Origin: SIG636 sp045592105
Lineage (GTDB): Bacteria; Bacillota; Clostridia; Oscillospirales; CAG-382
Direction of reading: 5' to 3'
NCBI GenBank assembly: GCA_045592105.1
Contig: JAZNUB010000014.1
Span: 1 to 58,238 of the forward strand
Length of the DNA stretch: 58,238 nucleotides
Shown here: positions 1 to 8,089 of the stretch, one piece after another
Layout of the letters: every line of letters begins with the position of its first letter
Numbering within the stretch: position 1 is the first letter of the stretch
Made by a program: the position numbers and the translations under genes
The notes under the pieces: model-generated
The model's database searches: none
Seen by the model: the letters and a program-made list of their open reading frames with translations, nothing else
What the model was told of the DNA's origin: nothing

Positions 1-62
1 AACCTCCTTTTATCTTTGTGTAATGCGGTCGCCAAACCTTTACACATTATATCACGGAGGTT
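1..62 (+). other. Nested inverted repeat masking a ribosome site
   Basis: The first seven bases (AACCTCC) are the exact reverse complement of GGAGGTT at 56-62, which contains the Shine-Dalgarno sequence of the small ORF starting at 68. Inside this, GTGTAA near 18 pairs with TTACAC near 41. As RNA the region would fold into a two-part stem that hides the ribosome site. Such leaders occur in front of IS200-type transposase genes and in some attenuators, but no transposase follows. The window edge cuts the element, so its real extent is unknown. Confidence 0.4.
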
Positions 63-67
63 TTATT

Positions 68-130
68 ATGCATATACTAAAGTATTCTTTCTTCCCCCAG
101 TTGAACTGGGGGTTTATTTCCACGCCTTAA
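68..130 (+). CDS. Candidate 20-residue peptide
   Basis: An ATG lies seven bases after a clean GGAGG (56-60) and opens 20 codons ending in TAA at 128-130. A strong terminator follows at 145-176, so the unit has its own ribosome site, ORF and terminator. The peptide is rich in aromatic residues (MHILKYSFF at the start). A second hairpin, CCCCCAGTT against AACTGGGGG (94-112), lies inside the ORF. I do not recognise the peptide. It could be a real small protein, a leader, or chance reading inside a structured repeat end. Confidence 0.3.
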   Translation: MHILKYSFFPQLNWGFISTP

Positions 131-144
131 AAGGCACCAAAACG

Positions 145-176
145 AACGAAGCTGTAAACACTTACAGCTTCGTTTT
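145..176 (+). terminator. Rho-independent terminator
   Basis: A perfect 13-bp stem (AACGAAGCTGTAA against TTACAGCTTCGTT, loop ACAC) is followed by a short T run. It would end transcription from the small ORF before the ABC fragment. This is odd for the downstream fragment, which then has no visible promoter. Confidence 0.7.
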
Positions 177-191
177 CGATTTGATACTTTT

Positions 192-539
192 TTGACAAAA
201 AGTTTTGATATTGAAGGAGAAGAATTATCTACTGGTCAATGGCAAAAAATAGCGTTAGCAAGATTCTTTTACAAGAAATCCAACCTGTTAATACTAGATG
301 AACCATCGGCGGCGTTGGATACCGCCTCTGAAGAAATTGTTTTAGACAGCGCTTTTCGTGAAGCTAAAGACAAAATTATGATATTGATCTCTCATAGATA
401 TAGCAACATGACTAAAATGGATAAAATAATTTATTTGGAAAATGGAAGCATATTGAAGATTGGAACTCATCTAGACTTAATTAACGAATGTGATACATAT
501 AAAAAGCAGTATAATGCTCAGAAAAATAAGTATTTGTGA
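192..539 (+). pseudogene. 5'-truncated ABC transporter ATPase domain
   Basis: This is the C-terminal half of an ABC ATP-binding domain of the exporter (ABCB/MsbA-like) type. Visible are the signature LSTGQ (residues 12-16 from the TTG at 192), Walker B LLILDEP (32-38), the D-loop SAALD (39-43) and the switch histidine (SHR, His68). Walker A, the Q-loop and the whole membrane domain are absent. The reading frame runs back into the terminator hairpin just upstream, so the 5' part was lost by deletion, insertion or assembly joining near position 180. TTG at 192 has no ribosome site. It cannot bind ATP alone. The next small gene starts 12 bases after its stop and was probably its operon partner. 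Confidence 0.8.
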
Positions 540-551
540 GGTAAATGATAA

Positions 552-767
552 ATGTGGATATGGTTAATAATTATATCTGTTATTTTTGTGGTTTTTAAAA
601 TAATAATTAATGCAAAGAAAAAGTATAAATGTCCCTATTGCGGATGTATTTTTAAACCTAGATTTAACAATTATTTTAGGTTGCTTCTCAATTTTCCCAA
701 TGGTGGATCCGCATTGAAATGTCCAAGTTGCAATAATAAAGGCATAATGCACGAAGAAAGAACATAG
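552..767 (+). CDS. Small membrane protein with zinc-ribbon cysteines
   Basis: This 71-residue protein has one hydrophobic N-terminal segment (about residues 2-20) followed by a basic stretch and two CxxC pairs (CPYC and CPSC), the arrangement of a zinc ribbon facing the cytoplasm or held at the membrane. Its GAGGT ribosome site (538-542) overlaps the stop codon of the upstream ABC fragment, so the two were translationally linked. I do not recognise a named family. A role accompanying a peptide or bacteriocin exporter is possible from position only. Confidence 0.65.
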   Translation: MWIWLIIISVIFVVFKIIINAKKKYKCPYCGCIFKPRFNNYFRLLLNFPNGGSALKCPSCNNKGIMHEERT

Positions 768-866
768 CATTATCTTAATAATTGCTTTCTCAGAAGCTTT
801 GCTTTATATGAGTGGTGGATCAGCGCGCCGAACGTATGCGTGGTACAAATATGTGCGCTAATGGGC

Positions 867-894
867 TTGACTTTATTAACGGTTGATGTATAAT
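867..894 (+). promoter_or_regulatory. Promoter for the transglutaminase-like gene
   Basis: TTGACT (867-872) and a perfect TATAAT (889-894) are 16 bases apart, ending 37 bases before the ATG at 932. This is the only good promoter in the gap 770-931, which otherwise shows nothing. Confidence 0.75.
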
Positions 895-931
895 GAAATT
901 AAGAATATCAATGTTGTAGGGGGCTGTAACA

Positions 932-2848
932 ATGATTAAGCGGATTTTGGCAATACTATTGGCTATTACTATGTTGTGTGTATGTACTCCCTTTGTGTCT
1001 GCATATAATCTTCAAAATAAATGCACCGTTGTTAAGCAGAGCGATGTATACGCAGATAAAGCTTGCGCGTTTGATACTGAAAATAACGTTGCGTTGGTTG
1101 ACCATTTGTATAGAGGGTTCTTTAATTACGAAAATACCGTGGACGTTTCAAGCTTTCATATACCCTCAACTACTGACAACATAAACGGAGTAGCTATGAT
1201 GATATACGACGAGATGCCGCTTGCATTCTTTGTGGATCGTGTAAGTGTGTGGTATTTAGACGGATACATAACCAAAATAGAGCCCGTATACTTGTATGAA
1301 CAAGCAAAAGCGCTTGAGATGGTTGCTCAATATAAATACGAAGCGGAAAGGCTTGTAGCTGATTTGAAAGGAAACAACGCCGTTTCTGATTTGGAAAAGG
1401 CACTTTTATTGCATGATAGGATAGCTGTGATGTGTGGGTTTGACCTTGGTAACGAAACAGGCTATGTCGGCAACGAAGCTTTTAACGGCTACGGCGTGTT
1501 TGTTAAAAGAACTGCCGTTTGCCACGGTTATTCCGAGGCGTATGATTATTTGCTTGAGCTCGTTGGTATAAAAAGCGAGCTATGCCGTTCAGCGGCTTTA
1601 AATCACACTTGGAATATAATTACAATAAACGGAAAAAAATACCACGTTGATATAACCTGGGATGATTCAATATGGGGCGCAACAAGGTGGGACGTAACAG
1701 GGAAGATTGACCACAGGTATTTTATGGTGTCAAGCACAAAGCTATACCCAAGCCACGCGGCTACCGATTATAATACAAGCCCAACGGACACCACATATGA
1801 CAATTATTATTGGCGTGATAGCCAAAGTGCTTTTCAGTTAGTAGACAATAAGCTTTATTATATCGACCAAAAAAACGCAAACCTTGTTTGTAAAACGGAT
1901 GAAAAGGTAGTGCGCAGCGTAAAGGATATATGGTACGCAAGCGCAGACAGTTATTGGCCGAAAAATTATTCCTACCTTGGAAGCGATGGGCAAGTGTTGT
2001 TCTTTTCTCAGGCCGATGCTATTGTTGAATATAACCCAAGAACTGATGTGTTGCGTACGGTGCATACCCCGGATTTGTCTGTTGGTGAGTACTATTATGT
2101 TTACGGCTTTACCTATATAGACGGGTATTTTATTTACGATATTAACTGCTCGCCTAATTTTGGCGATCCAACAATGTATCGCGTTAAGGTACAGCACGAT
2201 AAAGCTTTGCCAACGGTTAGCATAACGGCAGGGAATTATTGCGCTGATAAGCAGGTTATTTCCATTGACTTGGCGGACAACGTGGGCATAAAGGGCTATT
2301 ATTTCGGTAAAAGCCCGATTGTTGAGCTAAACGCGTATAAAGCCTGCACAACAAAGGCGCAAGAAACAATTTCCGCTGAAGGGACTTATTATATCTTCGC
2401 AGTAGACGTAAGTGGCAACGTTTCAGAGGCTAAAAGCGTAACCTATTATAAAACCTTGCTTTCCGTGAACGATGGCACGGTAACGCCCTCGTATGTGTTA
2501 ACGCCCGCAGGCGAGATACCAAGCCTTCCGATACCGAAGAATGAAAGCCTTGGCTTTTTAGGGTGGTATACGGCAGAGAATAACGGAGTGGAAGCTTCTC
2601 AAAAGGCTGTAACGGGCAACCAAACGCTGTATGCAATATGGAAAAACGAAGCCCAGCTTGGTGACGTAAACGAAGATTCCGTTATAGACAATATCGATGC
2701 GGTTATCATTTTAAAATATGATAGTGGTATCTTAGACGGTAGTGATACACTTCTAACTCTTGGCGATACCAATAAAGACGGCGTTGTAGATAATTTGGAT
2801 GCATCTATGATATTGAAGTATGATGCGGGGATAATTGAAGGCTTTTGA
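932..2848 (+). CDS. Secreted transglutaminase-like protein with dockerin
   Basis: The 638-residue protein starts with a signal peptide (hydrophobic core about 6-20, cleavage near VSA-Y). A transglutaminase/cysteine-protease fold follows, with the triad visible as Cys197 (AVCHGYSEAY), His225 (LNHTWN) and Asp240 (YHVDITWDD). Next come a beta-rich region, an InlB-like repeat (about 505-570, ending TLYAIWKN) and a C-terminal type I dockerin (574-638) with two calcium loops, DVNEDSVIDNID and DTNKDGVVDNLD. The dockerin implies docking to a cohesin on the cell surface or a complex. The substrate is unknown; related domains act as peptidases or cross-linkers. The start is set by GTAGGGGGC about ten bases upstream. 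It stands alone with its own promoter and terminator. Confidence 0.85.
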   Translation: MIKRILAILLAITMLCVCTPFVSAYNLQNKCTVVKQSDVYADKACAFDTENNVALVDHLYRGFFNYENTVDVSSFHIPSTTDNINGVAMMIYDEMPLAFFVDRVSVWYLDGYITKIEPVYLYEQAKALEMVAQYKYEAERLVADLKGNNAVSDLEKALLLHDRIAVMCGFDLGNETGYVGNEAFNGYGVFVKRTAVCHGYSEAYDYLLELVGIKSELCRSAALNHTWNIITINGKKYHVDITWDDSIWGATRWDVTGKIDHRYFMVSSTKLYPSHAATDYNTSPTDTTYDNYYWRDSQSAFQLVDNKLYYIDQKNANLVCKTDEKVVRSVKDIWYASADSYWPKNYSYLGSDGQVLFFSQADAIVEYNPRTDVLRTVHTPDLSVGEYYYVYGFTYIDGYFIYDINCSPNFGDPTMYRVKVQHDKALPTVSITAGNYCADKQVISIDLADNVGIKGYYFGKSPIVELNAYKACTTKAQETISAEGTYYIFAVDVSGNVSEAKSVTYYKTLLSVNDGTVTPSYVLTPAGEIPSLPIPKNESLGFLGWYTAENNGVEASQKAVTGNQTLYAIWKNEAQLGDVNEDSVIDNIDAVIILKYDSGILDGSDTLLTLGDTNKDGVVDNLDASMILKYDAGIIEGF

Positions 2849-2855
2849 TTTAAAG

Positions 2856-2894
2856 ATGGGGCTCGCTTAAATCATTTGATTTAAGCAAGCCCCA
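2856..2894. terminator. Bidirectional terminator
   Basis: A long stem (GGGGCT-GCTTAAAT arms, one mismatch) sits between the plus-strand dockerin gene and the minus-strand peptidase gene, with A/T tracts on both sides. It can serve both convergent units. Confidence 0.75.
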
Positions 2895-2902
2895 TTAAGC
2901 TT

Positions 2903-3898
2903 TTATTTAATATATTCCGATAAGCTGTGAACGGTTTTGCCCTCTCTGTTCACACACGGTTGGGATAGAAGCATTGATTTTAAAAGCGCATCCTCCGTGG
3001 CTTCTGAAACGGCGCGGAAAAGCGTGTCTATCTTGTCTTCGGAAAGCTGCTTTATGCTAACTATCGCGCTTTCCTCTTCGGCTTTTGATATATTGGCTGT
3101 TGAGAATCCAACAAATATCTCACCGCTGCCGTGCCCTATGCGAGAGCCAACGCGTGCAAGTGCGGTAGAAATACGGTTAAGTGCGCGCTTTATTTGGCGT
3201 GGGGTAAGCGGCAGATCCGTTGCCATTATAACGATGATAGAGCCTTTATCGCACTCTGCCACGCCGTTTGCAATGTCCGCACCGATATTAACGCCGTCCA
3301 CAGTAAGGTCACGCAGCAAGCCGTGGTTGGACATTAAAAGTATACCAACGGTGTATTCCTCACCGTCAAGCTCCATCACTCTTGAAGCAGAGCCTATGCC
3401 GCCCTTTAAGCCGTGGCAGGTCATACCGCGGCCTGCGCCAACGGCACCCTCATCAAAGTTCGCCTTAGTGTTGGCAAAGGCTTCTTCCACGTGGCTTTCA
3501 TTGATGCCAAAGGCGCATATATCGTTTATGCTTGAATCGTTACATTCACAAACTACCGTGTTTACCGAGCTTAAGCGTTTGCCAAGCTTTGCGCTTTCAC
3601 GCACGGCGTGCTTGGTAACCGCATCCATCACCGCGCCAACGCTTAATGTGTTGGTTAGCGCAATGGGGGATTCCAAAGTGCCCAGTTCCTCTATCTGCAC
3701 AAGCCCCACGCTTTTGCCGTAACCGTTTAAAACGTAGCAGGCGGCGGCGGGCTTATTGTAAAACACGTTTTCCTCTGTTGGGATGATAACGGTAACGCCG
3801 CTGTGTATAGCTCCTTCGTCAACCGTTTTGTGACCAACCAAAACACCCTTAACGTCCGTTATCTTATTTAAAACGCCTTTTTTAAACTCACTTTTCAT
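2903..3898 (-). CDS. P1 family (DmpA-like) aminopeptidase
   Basis: The 331-residue protein matches the DmpA/BapA family of Ntn-type peptidases that release N-terminal D-, L- or beta-amino acids. These are made as one chain that cuts itself before a serine. The expected Gly219-Ser220 cleavage site is visible in KGSIIVIMATDLPL, and Ser220 would be the nucleophile. The glycine-rich core GMTCHGLKGGIGSASR is also present. Length fits the family. There is no signal peptide, so it is cytoplasmic. The gene overlaps the upstream aminotransferase by ATGA (3895-3898), so the two are translationally coupled. This suggests joint use of amino acids released from unusual peptides, though substrate cannot be read from sequence. 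Confidence 0.88.
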   Translation of the reverse strand: MKSEFKKGVLNKITDVKGVLVGHKTVDEGAIHSGVTVIIPTEENVFYNKPAAACYVLNGYGKSVGLVQIEELGTLESPIALTNTLSVGAVMDAVTKHAVRESAKLGKRLSSVNTVVCECNDSSINDICAFGINESHVEEAFANTKANFDEGAVGAGRGMTCHGLKGGIGSASRVMELDGEEYTVGILLMSNHGLLRDLTVDGVNIGADIANGVAECDKGSIIVIMATDLPLTPRQIKRALNRISTALARVGSRIGHGSGEIFVGFSTANISKAEEESAIVSIKQLSEDKIDTLFRAVSEATEDALLKSMLLSQPCVNREGKTVHSLSEYIK

Positions 3899-4743
3899 AG
3901 CTTAACACCCGTTTGCTTTTCAATTTCTGCTTTGAAAAGGGTTTGTATCTTGGTTGCAAGAGCCTGGTCCTTGCCGCCAACGGCTTTCCCATCCACCTCA
4001 TAAACGAAAAGAACATTCTTGGTGGTACTGCAAAGAAGTATTTCATCCGCCGTAAGAAGCTCATCAACAGTGAAAACGCGCTCCTCAGTAGGCACGCCGT
4101 TCTCTTCACACAGCTTCTTTATGACTGCGCGTGTGATACCGGGTAAAATAAGCTCGTCCAAAGGAGGCATAACAACAGCACCGTCCTTAAGCATTAAAAT
4201 GCTGCTGTGTGCCGCTTCCGTAACGCGCTCCCCTCTGTGCAACAACGCTTCCGTTGCGCCGCACTCGGCCGTTTTTTGCGCCGCAAACACGTTCGGCAAA
4301 AGGTTAGTTGTTTTTATGTTACAATACTTAAAGCGCAAATCCTCCACGCTTACCAAGGTAGCGCGCTTGTCGCAAGGGGGAAGAGATACAGGCGTAACCG
4401 ACATTATAAGGTTAGGCCTTGCGTTTTTCGGATACTCGTGCTTCCTCGGAGCGCTGCCGCGTGTTACTTGAATATAAAGCATCGTTACATCGTCCTCAGA
4501 CAAAGCTATAACCTTTTCTATCTCAGCTATAAGCTCAGCGCGCTCCATATCAAAAGCTATCTCCGTAAGACGGCAACTGTTATAAAGCCTGTCAAGATGC
4601 AAATCCAACGTAAATGGCTTTTTGTTAAGCACCAGCACCGCATCGTAAACCGCATCCCCAAAAAATACCGACCTATCACAAAGCGGTATAGTCATTTCCT
4701 CAAGATTTCCTATACTACCGTTAAAATACCCAACCTTTTGCAT
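3895..4743 (-). CDS. Class IV aminotransferase (D-amino acid/branched-chain type)
   Basis: The 282-residue PLP enzyme belongs to fold type IV, like D-alanine aminotransferase, branched-chain aminotransferase and aminodeoxychorismate lyase. The PLP lysine is Lys144 in NIKTTNLLPNV, the usual DIKSLNLL position. CDRSVFFGDAVYDAV near residue 22 is the usual N-terminal signature. It begins 6 bases after an AGGAGG site and is the middle gene of ribU, aminotransferase and P1 peptidase on the minus strand. Coupling to a peptidase that can release D-residues favours D-amino acid transamination, but branched-chain activity is not excluded. Confidence 0.87.
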   Translation of the reverse strand: MQKVGYFNGSIGNLEEMTIPLCDRSVFFGDAVYDAVLVLNKKPFTLDLHLDRLYNSCRLTEIAFDMERAELIAEIEKVIALSEDDVTMLYIQVTRGSAPRKHEYPKNARPNLIMSVTPVSLPPCDKRATLVSVEDLRFKYCNIKTTNLLPNVFAAQKTAECGATEALLHRGERVTEAAHSSILMLKDGAVVMPPLDELILPGITRAVIKKLCEENGVPTEERVFTVDELLTADEILLCSTTKNVLFVYEVDGKAVGGKDQALATKIQTLFKAEIEKQTGVKL

Positions 4744-4753
4744 AATAATCCTC

Positions 4754-5497
4754 CTAAATCGTGATTAACTGTATAATATCACTACATACAATTAATGTCA
4801 ATGCTTTTACAAAACCTTTAAAAGAACAACCGTTATAATACCTGCAATAATAAAGAACAACCGTTATAATACCTGCAATAATAAATGTAACGCCTATGGA
4901 AAGCGATATAACAACGGATTTAACGCTTATGCCCGCACCCTTGTTTTCGATAAGCTTCGTATGGCGCAAAGCATTTATTACGGGTTTGTAAATTATTAGC
5001 GTCAATCCGGAGTTTATTAAGCTTTTTATAAGGTTAAAGGGTAAAAATCCGGGCAGAAGCATTTTTGCAATGGCATCTCTCGGCACGCCCATATAGTACG
5101 GTGATATAAGATAGTTCCAGCCAAGCATAAAAGCCGTTGTTAAAACGCTTGCCGCAAGCAAGCCGAAAACCGCACCGTAAATACTTTTTTTATACTTGTA
5201 TATAAGCGCGGCAGAGCACGCGAAAACAGCGCTGGAAAGAAAGTTCATAACGGCGCCGATAATGCCCGTGTTGCTGATGGTAAGCTCTATAAGCGCAACC
5301 ACCAAGCTTACAGCCAAGGCGTAAAGCGGGCCTAAGATAAAGCCGCACAGCGCAATGATTACGTCCTTAGCATCGTAGTGCAAAAAGGAGAGGGAAGGCA
5401 CCAACGGGATAGGGATAACGTTGGAAAGGGCGGCAACGGCGTACGCAAGCGTTGCAAACATAGCCGCAACTGCTAATTTTTTTGTTGATTTAGACAT
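4754..5497 (-). CDS. ribU: Riboflavin ECF transporter S component
   Basis: This 247-residue hydrophobic protein is the substrate-binding S component of an energy-coupling-factor transporter for riboflavin. It has about six membrane segments, the N-terminal KKLAVAAMFATLAYA helix typical of the family and the PIPLVPSLSFLHYDAKDV stretch. It is preceded by an FMN riboswitch and terminator, which fixes the substrate. The start is ATG at 5497 behind GAGGTG; the frame is open further upstream but runs into the riboswitch. The last roughly 30 residues are abnormal: a 31-bp tandem duplication (4821-4882) shifts the frame. With one copy the protein would end ...GIITVVLLKVL at a TAA on 4807-4809. ECF ATPases and T component are not in the window. 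Confidence 0.9.
   Translation of the reverse strand: MSKSTKKLAVAAMFATLAYAVAALSNVIPIPLVPSLSFLHYDAKDVIIALCGFILGPLYALAVSLVVALIELTISNTGIIGAVMNFLSSAVFACSAALIYKYKKSIYGAVFGLLAASVLTTAFMLGWNYLISPYYMGVPRDAIAKMLLPGFLPFNLIKSLINSGLTLIIYKPVINALRHTKLIENKGAGISVKSVVISLSIGVTFIIAGIITVVLYYCRYYNGCSFKGFVKALTLIVCSDIIQLITI
4821..4882. repeat. Exact 31-bp tandem duplication in ribU
   Basis: 4821-4851 and 4852-4882 are identical (each begins AAAGAACAACCGTT). Because 31 is not a multiple of three, the second copy shifts the reading frame of ribU and moves its stop 53 bases downstream, close to the aminotransferase ribosome site. Confidence 0.95.
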
Positions 5498-5509
5498 AAA
5501 ACACCTCGT

Positions 5510-5546
5510 AAAAACAAAAATACCCACCAATAAACTTATGGTGGGG
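5510..5546 (-). terminator. Riboswitch-controlled terminator before ribU
   Basis: On the minus strand CCCACCA pairs with TGGTGGG (arms 5539-5545 and 5523-5529) and is followed by TATTTTTGTTTTT. It lies between the FMN aptamer and ribU, so FMN binding would favour this terminator and switch ribU off. Confidence 0.85.
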
Positions 5547-5573
5547 CAATAATAAAAAGCGATATATAACATA

Positions 5574-5689
5574 AAGCGTTCTACCATCCGGACTTTTACC
5601 GTTGGTCTCGGAGTTGCACCGAGTCTGCATATCAAGGATACGCTTGCGGACTGTACCGCCAGTAGGGGATTGCACCCTGCCCCGAAGCT
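5574..5689 (-). promoter_or_regulatory. FMN riboswitch (RFN element)
   Basis: Read on the minus strand the region has the conserved RFN blocks in order: CTTCGGGGCAGGGTG at the 5' end, CCTACTGGCGGT, AGTCCGC, GACTCGGTG with CCGAGACCAACGGT, and AGTCCGGATGG before the closing AACGCTT. These form the six-stem FMN aptamer. It sits between a good promoter and ribU, with a terminator as expression platform. Confidence 0.95.
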
Positions 5690-5702
5690 TTACTTTACTG
5701 CT

Positions 5703-5731
5703 ATTATAGCAGGGACAAGGTAGCTTGTCAA
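5703..5731 (-). promoter_or_regulatory. Promoter of the riboswitch-ribU unit
   Basis: On the minus strand TTGACA (5726-5731) and TATAAT (5703-5708) are both perfect and 17 bases apart. Transcription would begin just before the aptamer. Confidence 0.85.
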
Positions 5732-5745
5732 TAAAAAATAAATGG

Positions 5746-5774
5746 TTGCGCTTTCATAAAAAGGGTGCTATAAT
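5746..5774 (+). promoter_or_regulatory. Promoter of the AI-2E family gene
   Basis: TTGCGC (5746-5751) and TATAAT (5769-5774) are 17 bases apart, 40 bases before the ATG at 5814. It is back to back with the ribU promoter; the two -35 boxes are only 14 bases apart. Confidence 0.75.
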
Positions 5775-5813
5775 GATTGTGTAATCAAGCACAGCAAAAA
5801 AGGTTGAAACGAT

Positions 5814-7073
5814 ATGGAAAATAAAAACAAATTGTCTTTTAAGCAATATATGATTTTATCCGTAGTGTCTGTAACTTTGTTTGTGGCATTATGGAATTTT
5901 AAAGAGGTTTTGGCAATAGCTTCTGCTTTGTTCAGCTATGTGTTGCCTTTGTTTATAGGGGCTTGCATAGCCTTTGCGTTAAACGTGCCAATGCGCGCTT
6001 TCGAGCGTATGCTGGCTTCTATCCAACGTAAGTGCCGCTTAAAGGTAAGGCACACGCTAAACACTTATTTTAGCCTTGTGATAACCGTGGTTACGATAGC
6101 CGTTATTATAGCGGTGTTCGTAAACTTCCTTGCTCCGCAGCTTGCTGTATCGGGTGCGGATATAGTTGATAGGTTTAAAAAATGGTATCCTTCCGCTTTG
6201 GAGTTCTTAAGGAAGCATGATATAGACACCAACGTTTTAAAGCAGTTTGATATCAACAAGCTGTTAAATTACGTTAAGGATTATTTCTCCTTTGATAATA
6301 CGATAGGCGTTGTAAATACCGTTATAGATGCGGCAAGCAGTACCGTTTCCGTTGTTATCTCTGCGCTTTCCTGCGTTGTGTTCTCTATCTATATGGTAAC
6401 GGGGAAGAAAAAGCTTAACCATCAAGCAAGAAAGCTTATATACGCCTACGCGCCGAAAAGCTTTGCGGATAAGGCTTGCCATATAGGCAGTTTGTTTTAT
6501 AAAACCTTTTACAACTTTGTTTCCAGCCAATGCCTTGATGCTTTAATTCTTGCGCTTCTCCTGTATATAAGCCTTAGAATATTCAACGTTCCCTATGCGG
6601 GCATTATTTGTATATTAACGGGCATTTTGGCGTTGATACCCTATGTGGGCGCAATAATATCCTGCGTTATAGGCGCGCTTTTGCTTTTGCTTGTAAGCCC
6701 GTTTAAGGCGCTTATATTCGTTGTTATCTTTATAGTTGTTCAACAGCTTGAAGGTCAGCTTATATACCCTCACCTTGTTGGCACCTCGATAGGGCTTCCC
6801 GCTATATGGACTTTGTTTGCCGCGCTTGTCGGCGGCGAAATGATGGGGCTTTTCGGCATCGTGTTCTTCATACCGCTAACGGCTGTGATATACACGCTTA
6901 TCAAAGAGGGTGCCGCAAAGCGTTTGCGGGCGAAGGGCATTGTTGTTGAATCCCCCGCGGAAAGCGAGGAGAGGGAGAAACAGCAAAAGCTTATGGAAAA
7001 GCAACAAAAACGCACAGAGAAAAAAGAGGAAAAAAGAAAGAAAAAAGAAGAAAAGAAAAGCTCAAAGCAGTAA
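5814..7073 (+). CDS. AI-2E family transporter
   Basis: The 419-residue membrane protein has the AI-2E transporter family layout (PerM/YdiK/TqsA-like). There are two N-terminal helices, a helix near 70-95, an extracytoplasmic region near 100-160, and a helix-rich C-terminal half with the conserved GILALIPYVGAIIS and LEGQLIYPHLVG motifs. Members export small molecules such as AI-2 or exchange ions; the substrate here is unknown. The last 45 or so residues are almost entirely Lys, Glu, Gln and Arg (REKQQKLMEKQQKR onwards), a charged tail probably in the cytoplasm as a coiled coil. The start is the first ATG after AGGTTGAAACG; the unit has its own promoter and terminator. Confidence 0.88.
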   Translation: MENKNKLSFKQYMILSVVSVTLFVALWNFKEVLAIASALFSYVLPLFIGACIAFALNVPMRAFERMLASIQRKCRLKVRHTLNTYFSLVITVVTIAVIIAVFVNFLAPQLAVSGADIVDRFKKWYPSALEFLRKHDIDTNVLKQFDINKLLNYVKDYFSFDNTIGVVNTVIDAASSTVSVVISALSCVVFSIYMVTGKKKLNHQARKLIYAYAPKSFADKACHIGSLFYKTFYNFVSSQCLDALILALLLYISLRIFNVPYAGIICILTGILALIPYVGAIISCVIGALLLLLVSPFKALIFVVIFIVVQQLEGQLIYPHLVGTSIGLPAIWTLFAALVGGEMMGLFGIVFFIPLTAVIYTLIKEGAAKRLRAKGIVVESPAESEEREKQQKLMEKQQKRTEKKEEKRKKKEEKKSSKQ

Positions 7074-7102
7074 TTACTTTCACGCGCAAAAGCGGAAATC
7101 AG

Positions 7103-7149
7103 AAAAGACCTTGCAGTTTTCGCTTAACGCGTACAGGCAAGGTCTTTTT
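7103..7149 (+). terminator. Rho-independent terminator
   Basis: AAAAGACCTTGC (7103-7114) pairs with GCAAGGTCTTTT (7137-7148) with a 22-base loop and a T run. It ends the AI-2E family unit. Confidence 0.8.
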
Positions 7150-7191
7150 GGCTTTTAAGATTGGTTTGTTCTTTCGGCTTCTTGGGCGATA

Positions 7192-8052
7192 TCAGCTTGC
7201 GCTGTAGGAAAAGCTCATAGCGTGCTTTCTTTCAAAGCGTTGGCCGGCAGGAAGTGTGATTATCCCTTGCTTTGTTTCAATGCTTCCGCTTGCACCAACA
7301 AAATCGTCAATTCCGCAAGTAAGCTCTATGCAAAAGAAGGGAGAACGCCCTTTTGTCCAAAGCTGAACAAACTCAAAATTGTCAAAGCTAACGTCAATGC
7401 GCCTTCCGCAGCCAACAAGGCTTACGCGTTTGGAAAGCAGGTTTCTAAAGCATAAAGCATCCACCTTAAAGTAATCGTATTTAAGGGGCAGGCAGTTTGT
7501 GTTTTCGCTTATAAGCTCTGTTTCGGGCTGTATAAGGTCGTTGGCAACAACAAGCGTTTCAAGCCTTTCGTTGGCTTCAAACTCAACGCGGTAGCTTTCA
7601 ATCCCCTCGGGGCAGGCGTACGCCTCGTGCGAGCCAACGGAGAAATACATATCGTTATCCCCAAGATTTTCCACGATATAATAAACCTCAAGCACTCCGT
7701 TTACTATAACGTATTTTATGTAAAAACGAAACTTGAACGGAAAATGCACAAAACGCTCCTCGTTGTCCTCGATAAAAAAGACAGCCTCGGTATCGTTAGC
7801 GCTTTCCACGCAAAACTCAGCCTCTCTGCAAAAGCCGTGCTTCGGCATATTGTAGCACTTGCCTTGCAGGGTGTAGGTATCGTCCTTCATCCCACCGCAT
7901 ATCGGGAACAGAACAGGCGCGCGGCGGCCCCAGTAGCGGCTGTCACCATTCCACAAAAAATCAACACCGTTTGAATTGTAAACTCTTTGAAGCTCTGCGC
8001 CGCGGGTTTCTATCTCGGCAAAAAGCTTACCGTCACCGATTTTTATAATCAT
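7192..8052 (-). CDS. Aldose 1-epimerase (galactose mutarotase-like)
   Basis: The 286-residue protein resembles the LacX-like branch of aldose 1-epimerases, which interconvert alpha and beta anomers of hexoses. Features are the N-terminal GAELQRVYNSNGVDFLW, the RRAPVLFPICGG block, the catalytic-type histidine in MPKHGF and in FSVGSHEAY, and the late ELTCG. The start at 8052 follows AAAGGAGGT; a longer upstream frame has no ribosome site. It is divergent from the CBS gene with only 37 bases between start codons, so the two promoters must lie inside the neighbouring gene ends. Likely cytoplasmic, helping sugar entry into catabolism. Confidence 0.87.
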   Translation of the reverse strand: MIIKIGDGKLFAEIETRGAELQRVYNSNGVDFLWNGDSRYWGRRAPVLFPICGGMKDDTYTLQGKCYNMPKHGFCREAEFCVESANDTEAVFFIEDNEERFVHFPFKFRFYIKYVIVNGVLEVYYIVENLGDNDMYFSVGSHEAYACPEGIESYRVEFEANERLETLVVANDLIQPETELISENTNCLPLKYDYFKVDALCFRNLLSKRVSLVGCGRRIDVSFDNFEFVQLWTKGRSPFFCIELTCGIDDFVGASGSIETKQGIITLPAGQRFERKHAMSFSYSAS

Positions 8053-8089
8053 ATCAATACCTCCTTTGGTATATGAAAGGGAATTTATA

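Noticed and set aside
2856..2894. This terminator as a further copy of the structured element
   Set aside because: It lacks the GA-loop hairpin and the GCAAGAAAA arm; it is a plain stem-loop.
2937..3722. A 261-codon plus-strand frame opposite the P1 peptidase
   Set aside because: It lies wholly antisense to a coupled and conserved gene and has Ser/Pro-rich mirror composition.
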